This document shows positions 57,836-64,000 of a stretch of DNA of 64,000 nucleotides, one piece after another. The DNA is from Gluconobacter sphaericus NBRC 12467 (GTDB lineage: Bacteria > Pseudomonadota > Alphaproteobacteria > Acetobacterales > Acetobacteraceae). Where the stretch lies: NCBI RefSeq assembly GCF_006539125.1, contig NZ_BJMK01000004.1, positions 62,001 to 126,000 on the forward strand, given 5' to 3'. The notes beneath the pieces were generated by a model. The model was given only the letters and a program-made list of their open reading frames with translations. It had not been told where the DNA came from and searched no databases. The stretch's first letter is position 1; each line of letters starts with the position of its first letter. A program made the position numbers and the translations under genes.

Positions 57836-58699
57836 ATGTCCATTCGCCTCTCCCTGCTCGCCGCCACAACCGCGCTTCTGGTACCGGTTATGGCCAGCGC
57901 CTCCACCCTCTCCGATCTGCCAGCATCCTGCTTCACCTACGAACTTGCCGGCACGAAGGCCGTCACGCATGGCCTGACGGCAAAAACCCTGCATGCGACC
58001 CTGACCGGAACCGACATCACGCTCGACATCCACGGCGTAAACCTGTCAGATCCGTCCGGTCACGTTGAAAGCGCCACCTTGGAGCGTTTTAACGCCGTAG
58101 CCGCCTATGCCGCACTCAGCGCCTTCCGTGGCGGGGTCAGCGCAGCCTGCAAGGAGCAGAGCCTGACAATTAACAGCAGCGATATCCGCAGCGGCACCCC
58201 ACAGGCCGCCTGGACAGACGTCACACTGGCTCGCCCCGGCCACAACATGACCATCCACAAGGCATCGATCCAGGCAGTCCAGACCACGCCGGACCTGCGA
58301 CTGAAGGTCGAAGGCACGGGCATCCATGATACCAAACAGCCCCTCATGCCCACGCAACTTTCAGCAGATCTAACGGTCCAGGGCCTGGATACTGCACGCC
58401 AGCAGATCACGATCAACGCCCTGCATGCCGTATCCGGCAGCAGCGCCATCGACGGCAAGGGCAGCATCGAACCTGGCGCAACAGCCTCTACTTCGACCGC
58501 AGACCTGCATGTCAGCGTCACGAATGTCGACACCCTGATTGGTGAAATCCGCGACACGGCTCCAAAGAAGGTCGTGGCCGCCCTAACGATCGCCCGGCTG
58601 ATGGGCCGTCAGAGCGGTGATGCAACCCTGTGGGACATCGGACTGAGTGGCGGTGTCGTGACCATCAACCGCATCCCGCTGCCCTTCTCAGTCCCCTGA
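57836..58699 (+). CDS. Secreted protein of unknown function
   Basis: A 287-residue product from ATG 57836, with a signal peptide MSIRLSLLAATTALLVPVMASAS. I do not recognise the family. The mature protein is beta-rich with repeated short threonine/alanine strands (LHATLTGTDITLDIHGVNL, LRLKVEGTGIHD, LSADLTVQGLD), suggesting a periplasmic beta-helix or beta-sandwich with lipid-transport-like character, which is speculative. Two cysteines at residues 34 and about 102 could pair. The final 12 bases overlap the 3' end of mfd on the opposite strand. Confidence 0.65.
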   Translation: MSIRLSLLAATTALLVPVMASASTLSDLPASCFTYELAGTKAVTHGLTAKTLHATLTGTDITLDIHGVNLSDPSGHVESATLERFNAVAAYAALSAFRGGVSAACKEQSLTINSSDIRSGTPQAAWTDVTLARPGHNMTIHKASIQAVQTTPDLRLKVEGTGIHDTKQPLMPTQLSADLTVQGLDTARQQITINALHAVSGSSAIDGKGSIEPGATASTSTADLHVSVTNVDTLIGEIRDTAPKKVVAALTIARLMGRQSGDATLWDIGLSGGVVTINRIPLPFSVP

Positions 58700-61600
58700 T
58701 TTCGACGCCTCAAGCTTGCGGATCATCTTGCACAGGACGGTCGTGACCTTTTTGGCATAGCCGATACGTGTCGCGTTCGTCATTTCGCGGATGACTGCAA
58801 GCTTATGATCGGGGCGGATTTTCACGCCCGATTCTTTCTTGCGCGTCACCCAGTCGATCAGTGCAGCCGGATTACGGAAACGGTTGCGACGGAACTGGAT
58901 CACCATGCCCTTCGGCCCGGTCTCCAGACGCTCTACGCCGGCCTCACGGCACAGGCGCTTGATCAGGACCACATCAAGCAGATTCCCCACTTCCGGCGGA
59001 AGCGATCCGAAACGGTCCACCAGTTCCGCGCGCATCGCCTCGACCTCGGCCTCGTTCGTCAGCGACGCAATCCGGCGATATAGCCCCAGACGCACCGGCA
59101 GGTCCGGCACATAGGTTTCGGGGATCAGTACCGGCAGGCCCAGAATGATGGTCGGGGTCCAGCTATCCTCTTCCTCCAGACGCTTGCCGCGCTCGCGACG
59201 CATGTCGATTACGGCGTCTTCCAGCATCTGCTGGTAGAGTTCGATACCGACTTCCTTGATATGCCCGGACTGCTCATCCCCCAGCAGGTTGCCCGCGCCT
59301 CGCAGATCCAGATCGTGGGACGCCAGCGTGAACCCGGCCCCGAGCGAATCCAGCGTCTGCATGACCTCAAGCCGCTTCTCCGACGAGGCCGAGAGCGGAC
59401 GCGTCTGCGGCCAGGTCAGATAGGCATAACCCCGCTGCTTACCGCGACCCACGCGTCCGCGAAGCTGGTAGAGCTGCCCCAGACCGAACATGTCCGCACG
59501 GTGGATGATGATCGTATTCACGCTGGGCATGTCCAGCCCGCTTTCCACAATGTTGGTGGAAAGCAGAATGTCGTATTTCCCGTCCGCAAACTCCGTCATG
59601 ACACGTTCGAGTTCGGTCGGCGTCAGACGACCATGCGCCTGTACGGTCTTGGCGTCCGGCACGATTTCCGCCAGACGCTCGGCCATCCTGTCCATGTCCG
59701 CCAGACGCGGCACGACACAAAAGACCTGACCACCGCGGAACCGTTCACGCTGAATAGCTTCACGAATCATAACACTGTCGAAGGGCGTAATGAACGTGCG
59801 GACCGCCAGACGATCTGTGGGCGGCGTGGCGATCAGGCTCATTTCCCGTACGCCGGACAGCGAAAGCTGAAGCGTTCTGGGCAGCGGCGTGGCGGAGAGA
59901 GTCAGGACATGCACGTCTTCGCGCAGCGCTTTGAGGCGTTCCTTGTGAGAGACGCCGAAATGCTGTTCTTCGTCGATGATCAGCAGGCCCAGACGCTCGA
60001 ATGCCACGGTCTTGGCCAGCAGCGCATGGGTGCCAACGACGATATCTACCGTGCCGTTCGCCATGCCCTCGCGGACCTTCGTAGCTTCCTTGGGCGTTAC
60101 AAGGCGCGAAAGCTGCACCACATTGACGGGAAAGCCCTCGAAACGAGCCGTAAAGCTCCGAAAATGCTGGCGGGCGAGCAGCGTTGTCGGCACCACGACC
60201 GCGACCTGCATCCCTGAAAGCGCGGCCACGAACGCCGCCCGCAGGGCGACTTCCGTTTTACCGAAACCCACATCGCCACAGACCAGCCGATCCATCGGCC
60301 GCCCGGCGCTCATGTCTTCCAGAACGTCCGCAATCGCGCGGGACTGGTCTTCCGTTTCCACGAACGGGAAGCGCGCGCAGAACTCGTCCCACAGCCCTTC
60401 GGCGGGCGCGAGCATTGGCGCATCCTTCATGGCTCGGGCCGCTGCCGTCTTGATCAGCTCGCCCGCCATGACGCGGATGCGGGATTTCATCTTGGCCTTG
60501 CGGGCCTGCCAAGCCGTTCCGCTCAGTTTGTCGAGCTGAACCCCGGCCTGCTCGGAACCAAAACGGCTGAGAAGTTCGATATTCTCGACGGGCAGAAGCA
60601 GGCGTTGCTCCCCATCATACAGGATCGACAGATAGTCATGCGCAACCCGGCCTTCGACGACCGTCTCCAGCCCGACATACCGCCCGATTCCGTAATCGGA
60701 ATGAACGACCAGATCGCCTTCCGCAATCTCGCCGACCTGCGAGATGAACTGCTCGCCGCGCTTGCGACGACGGGGCGGACGCGAAATCCGCTCGCCCAGA
60801 AGATCCTGCTCGGAGACGAAGCACAGACGGTCCGAGACGAACCCGCGCTCCAGCCCCAGCGTCAGCAGGCCGGTCGTGCCTTTCGGCATTCCCGCCGCAT
60901 CCGGCCAGTCGTCATAGGACGTCACCGTAACGCCATGTTCCGCCAGCAGATGGGAAATCCGCTCCCGAGACCCCCGGCTCCAGGCCGTAACATAGGTCCG
61001 TCGCCCGGCTTCGGCCCAGGTTTTCACCTGCTGTCCAAAAGCCTCGAACATCCCCGCCCGCGTTCCGTCCTTTGCCCGCGCAAACAGCGGGCCGGGCCGG
61101 TAGCCTGCATCCACACCCTGTGCCGTATCCGGCATGGCGAACGCATTGAAAATAACGGACGGCACATCCGCCAGCATCGATTCCCAACCATGTGTATCCA
61201 GATAGAGCCGGTGTGACGGCAGAGGACGGTACGGGATTTCCCCTTCACGCGTCGGAACGCGCCGGGCCTGATAATGATCGGCGATCATGTCCAGCCGGGC
61301 CTTGAGGATCTCCGGCGCATGTTGATCGAAGCTGACCGCCCCACCCGGCAGATAATCCAGCAGCGTCTCCATCTGGTGGCCGTCACCATCATGAAACAGC
61401 GGCAGATAGTGCTCTAGCCCCGGATAGCGCCGCCCATCCGAGACGTTCTCATAAATCGTGTCGGACGTCGCCGCCGGGCCGAACGAATCGCGCCAGCCGG
61501 TGCGGAAGCGGCTGATGCTGTCCGGACCCAGCGAGAACTCGGACACGGGGCGCAGTTCGAAGCGCTTCAGGGTTTCGGTAGAGCGCTGTGTTCCAACGTC

Positions 61601-62218
61601 GAACGCACGGATGTTCTCGACCTCGTCCCCGAAGAGGTCCAGCCGGATCGGATCGCTTTCCCCGGCCGGGAACAGATCGAAAATACCGCCCCGTGTCGCG
61701 AACTCGCCTGCTTCCATGACCGTATCGGTCCGGGTGTAGCCATTGGCGACCAGCAGTTCGATCAGCATGGCCTGATCTAGGCTCTCGCCCGTCTTCACGC
61801 TGATGGACTGTCCCCGGAATGCCGAGCGCGGCGGCACGCGCTGCACCAAACTGTGCACGGTCGTCAGAACAATCCGTCGCGCCTTCGTGGGTTCCAGCAG
61901 ACGGCACAGCGTCCCGGCCCGTTCAGCGATCAGAACCGGATTGGGCGAAACACGATCATAGGGCAGGCAATCCCAGGCCGGCAGACGCAGAACCTCCACT
62001 TCCGGCATAAGCCAGACCAGCATGTCGGCCAGCGCGGCCACGGCAGCGTCATCGCGCGCAACATGGAGCAGAGCTCCGTCATGTTCAGCAAGACGCTGAC
62101 GAAGAAGAAAGGCCACACTGCCATCCGGTACGCCCCAGACGGTTGGTCCGAAAGAGCGGTCGAAGGACGTTGTGGACATTTCACGGGTCATGGTTTCGTT
62201 TTGTTCCATCCTGCTCAT
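58688..62218 (-). CDS. mfd: Transcription-repair coupling factor Mfd
   Basis: Mfd removes RNA polymerase stalled at lesions and recruits UvrA. The 1176-residue product has the UvrB-like N-terminal module, the RNA polymerase-interacting CarD-like domain (GDLVVHSDYGIGRYVGLETVV near residue 503), Walker A CGDVGFGKTEVALRAAF near 652, the DEEQHFG helicase box near 750, and the TRG/C-terminal domain. Length is typical. It is divergent from recG with 63 bases between starts, where no strong promoter pair is obvious. Confidence 0.97.
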   Translation of the reverse strand: MSRMEQNETMTREMSTTSFDRSFGPTVWGVPDGSVAFLLRQRLAEHDGALLHVARDDAAVAALADMLVWLMPEVEVLRLPAWDCLPYDRVSPNPVLIAERAGTLCRLLEPTKARRIVLTTVHSLVQRVPPRSAFRGQSISVKTGESLDQAMLIELLVANGYTRTDTVMEAGEFATRGGIFDLFPAGESDPIRLDLFGDEVENIRAFDVGTQRSTETLKRFELRPVSEFSLGPDSISRFRTGWRDSFGPAATSDTIYENVSDGRRYPGLEHYLPLFHDGDGHQMETLLDYLPGGAVSFDQHAPEILKARLDMIADHYQARRVPTREGEIPYRPLPSHRLYLDTHGWESMLADVPSVIFNAFAMPDTAQGVDAGYRPGPLFARAKDGTRAGMFEAFGQQVKTWAEAGRRTYVTAWSRGSRERISHLLAEHGVTVTSYDDWPDAAGMPKGTTGLLTLGLERGFVSDRLCFVSEQDLLGERISRPPRRRKRGEQFISQVGEIAEGDLVVHSDYGIGRYVGLETVVEGRVAHDYLSILYDGEQRLLLPVENIELLSRFGSEQAGVQLDKLSGTAWQARKAKMKSRIRVMAGELIKTAAARAMKDAPMLAPAEGLWDEFCARFPFVETEDQSRAIADVLEDMSAGRPMDRLVCGDVGFGKTEVALRAAFVAALSGMQVAVVVPTTLLARQHFRSFTARFEGFPVNVVQLSRLVTPKEATKVREGMANGTVDIVVGTHALLAKTVAFERLGLLIIDEEQHFGVSHKERLKALREDVHVLTLSATPLPRTLQLSLSGVREMSLIATPPTDRLAVRTFITPFDSVMIREAIQRERFRGGQVFCVVPRLADMDRMAERLAEIVPDAKTVQAHGRLTPTELERVMTEFADGKYDILLSTNIVESGLDMPSVNTIIIHRADMFGLGQLYQLRGRVGRGKQRGYAYLTWPQTRPLSASSEKRLEVMQTLDSLGAGFTLASHDLDLRGAGNLLGDEQSGHIKEVGIELYQQMLEDAVIDMRRERGKRLEEEDSWTPTIILGLPVLIPETYVPDLPVRLGLYRRIASLTNEAEVEAMRAELVDRFGSLPPEVGNLLDVVLIKRLCREAGVERLETGPKGMVIQFRRNRFRNPAALIDWVTRKKESGVKIRPDHKLAVIREMTNATRIGYAKKVTTVLCKMIRKLEASKSGD

Positions 62219-62281
62219 GCCCTATACCTGCCGTTCCATCGCCTGTCAGCCCGAGGAGCACGGGAAGCGCCCGTTGTCACG

Positions 62282-64000
62282 ATGCCGTCCGAACACGTCC
62301 CGCAATCCTTCCCGCACCATTCCGAACCGAAACAGCATCCTGAAGCAAGCCAGGATGACCGTCTCGCCCCACTTTTCGCACCGCTGACGAGCCTGTCCGG
62401 AATCGGCCCCCGACACGCCGGCCTGCTGGAGAAAATCGCGGGAGGACGACGCGTGCTGGACCTGCTGTTCACCCTACCCGAACGGGTTGTTGACCGGCGT
62501 ATTCTGCGCACAGTCGCGGACGGACACAATCTCGCCCCAGGCGGAATCCTGACAGCGCATGTGCGGGTCCTCTCCCTGCGCAAGGCCGGTCGCCCTGGAC
62601 AGCCTTCCATCATCCGCACCGAAGACGACACCGGAAAGCTCGATCTGGTTTTCTTCCAGACGCGCAACATGCCAAGCCCGACCGTGGGCGCCGAGCTTCT
62701 TGTCTCTGGCAAGACCGGAACCTTTCAGGGCGAGTTGACGATGCCACAGCCCGACCATGTCGTGAACTGGGCCAAGCGCGACAGTTTCCCATCACTGGAA
62801 CCCGTCTGGCCCCTGACGGCCGGCCTGTTTCCCTATACGGTTCGCAAGGCCATGCGTGCCGCTCTGGCGCTCCTGCCCGATCTCCCAGAATGGCTGGACA
62901 AAACCCTCGTCACCCAGCGGAAATGGCCGTCTTTCACGCAGGCCCTGCGCCTGATGCAGTCTCCCGAGATCATTCCGCCGGAAATCGCCTGGGAGCCTGT
63001 CCGCAACCGCGCCCTGTCCCGTCTCGCTGCTGATGAACTGCTGGCCGATCAGCTCTGTTTCGGTCTCGCCCGCCTCAAGGCCCGTGAGCGGCACGGACGT
63101 AGCTTTCCCGGCACCGGCGCACTTCAGACCGAAATGCTCCGACGTTTCGGACACAAACCTACCCATGCCCAGACGATGGCCATTGCCGAAATCGCTGCCG
63201 ATCTTGGGGCCCCAACGCCCATGATGCGCCTGCTTCAGGGCGATGTCGGCGCGGGCAAAACCTTTGTCGCCATGAACGCCATGCTTCAGACTGTAGAGTC
63301 CGGAGCACAGGCTGCTCTAATGGCGCCCACAGAGATCCTCGCGCGTCAGCATTTCGAGACGCTTTCCCGTCTTTGCCCGACGGAATGCGTTTATCTGAGC
63401 GGCACCATCAAGGGTGCAGCGCGACGCAAAACCCTTGCTGCCATCGCAGATGGGACGGCGAAAATTGTCATTGGCACTCACGCCCTCTTTCAGGACGGTG
63501 TGACCTTTCACGATCTCGGCCTCGCCGTCATTGACGAGCAGCACCGGTTCGGCGTCCGCCAGCGCATGAATCTGAGCACCAAAGGGGAAGCGACCGATAT
63601 CCTCGTCATGACCGCAACGCCCATTCCCCGCACGCTCCAACTCATGGAATGGGGCGAAATGAGCGTCAGCCGTCTGGACTCGAAACCGCCGGGACGACAG
63701 CCGATCCGCACGACCCTGCACAGCATGGACTCGCTCGACAGTGTGCTCGCCGGCATCAGCCGCACCCTGCGCGATGGCGTGCAGGTTTTCTGGGTTTGCC
63801 CCCTCATCGAAAACAGTGAAACACAGGCGGCCGCAGCCGCGGAAGAACGCTGGGCCTCACTGGAACAGAGGTTTGAAGGGCTGGTCGGTCTCGCCCACGG
63901 CAAGCAGGACATTACCGTCCGTCAGGACGCACTGGACACGTTCCGCTTGGGCAAAACGCGCCTTCTTGTCGCCACCACCGTCATTGAAGTGGGCGTGGAC
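62282..64000 (+). CDS. recG: ATP-dependent DNA helicase RecG, N-terminal part (runs off the window)
   Basis: RecG remodels stalled forks and Holliday junctions. The 573 visible codons have no stop and end at the window edge; the full protein is usually about 690-700 residues. ATG 62282 (MPSEHVPQSF) starts the frame. Visible features are the N-terminal OB/wedge domain, Walker A LLQGDVGAGKTFVAMNAML near residue 315, the DEQHRFGVRQR box near 417, TATPIPRTLQL near 443, and motifs up to LLVATTVIEVGVD at the end. The C-terminal helicase motifs and final domain lie beyond the window. It is divergent from mfd. Confidence 0.97.
   Translation, partial: MPSEHVPQSFPHHSEPKQHPEASQDDRLAPLFAPLTSLSGIGPRHAGLLEKIAGGRRVLDLLFTLPERVVDRRILRTVADGHNLAPGGILTAHVRVLSLRKAGRPGQPSIIRTEDDTGKLDLVFFQTRNMPSPTVGAELLVSGKTGTFQGELTMPQPDHVVNWAKRDSFPSLEPVWPLTAGLFPYTVRKAMRAALALLPDLPEWLDKTLVTQRKWPSFTQALRLMQSPEIIPPEIAWEPVRNRALSRLAADELLADQLCFGLARLKARERHGRSFPGTGALQTEMLRRFGHKPTHAQTMAIAEIAADLGAPTPMMRLLQGDVGAGKTFVAMNAMLQTVESGAQAALMAPTEILARQHFETLSRLCPTECVYLSGTIKGAARRKTLAAIADGTAKIVIGTHALFQDGVTFHDLGLAVIDEQHRFGVRQRMNLSTKGEATDILVMTATPIPRTLQLMEWGEMSVSRLDSKPPGRQPIRTTLHSMDSLDSVLAGISRTLRDGVQVFWVCPLIENSETQAAAAAEERWASLEQRFEGLVGLAHGKQDITVRQDALDTFRLGKTRLLVATTVIEVGVD

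Overview
The window is a contiguous, gene-dense chromosomal stretch of an acetic acid bacterium (Alphaproteobacteria, Acetobacteraceae, most like Gluconobacter). This placement is an inference from protein style, high G+C coding sequence, alphaproteobacterial marker families (DUF4167, DUF3553, DUF1217, CobS/CobT beside a J-domain protein) and gene order. I saw no insertion sequence, prophage, CRISPR array or integrase. Two tRNA genes are present: Met(CAT) and Leu(GAG).

Layout. 1-5 kb: replication genes dnaN (5' end outside the window), recF and gyrB, followed by a secreted DUF3108 protein. 5-8.3 kb: glmU-glmS, which make UDP-GlcNAc precursors. 8.4-18.9 kb: a YdiJ-like FAD/Fe-S dehydrogenase, a divergent ThiE-like protein, a large Na+/H+ antiporter with a cytoplasmic regulatory tail, a POT-family transporter without the usual proton-coupling motif, an AT-rich intergenic region with an array of 13-bp palindromes, and an outer-membrane porin. 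18.9-26.8 kb: a tightly packed minus-strand operon, mltB-like, rlpA, dac, tmk, holB, metG, tatD and an MBL hydrolase, joining cell-wall remodelling to DNA and translation housekeeping. 26.8-32.9 kb: envelope and membrane genes (DedA plus an ATP-grasp enzyme, a MlaD-type protein, uppP, an APC permease, an MscS channel).

33-44 kb: tRNA-Met with a good promoter, a glycosyltransferase, DUF4167, prmC, prfA, hisS, ispG, a RodZ-like protein, a nitronate monooxygenase-like flavoprotein, lysC and ubiG. 44.4-49.9 kb: a Tat-type secreted lactonase, a DUF2147 protein, grxC, comF, DUF3553, a phosphohexomutase and galU. 50-58.7 kb: tRNA-Leu, lipB, a LolA-like lipoprotein, bolA, a J-domain protein, cobS, cobT, a PLP decarboxylase, an isolated DUF1217 protein and an unknown secreted protein. 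58.7-64 kb: mfd divergent from recG, which runs off the window end.

Most genes are ordinary core functions arranged in overlapping operons. The most unusual features are the palindrome array between the POT transporter and the porin, the POT transporter's altered motif, a perfect 20-bp palindrome between mlaD and uppP, the ThiE-like protein with altered active-site positions, the DedA/ATP-grasp pair, and the Tat-exported lactonase in an organism type that oxidises sugars in the periplasm. I did not find an unambiguous new multi-gene system.
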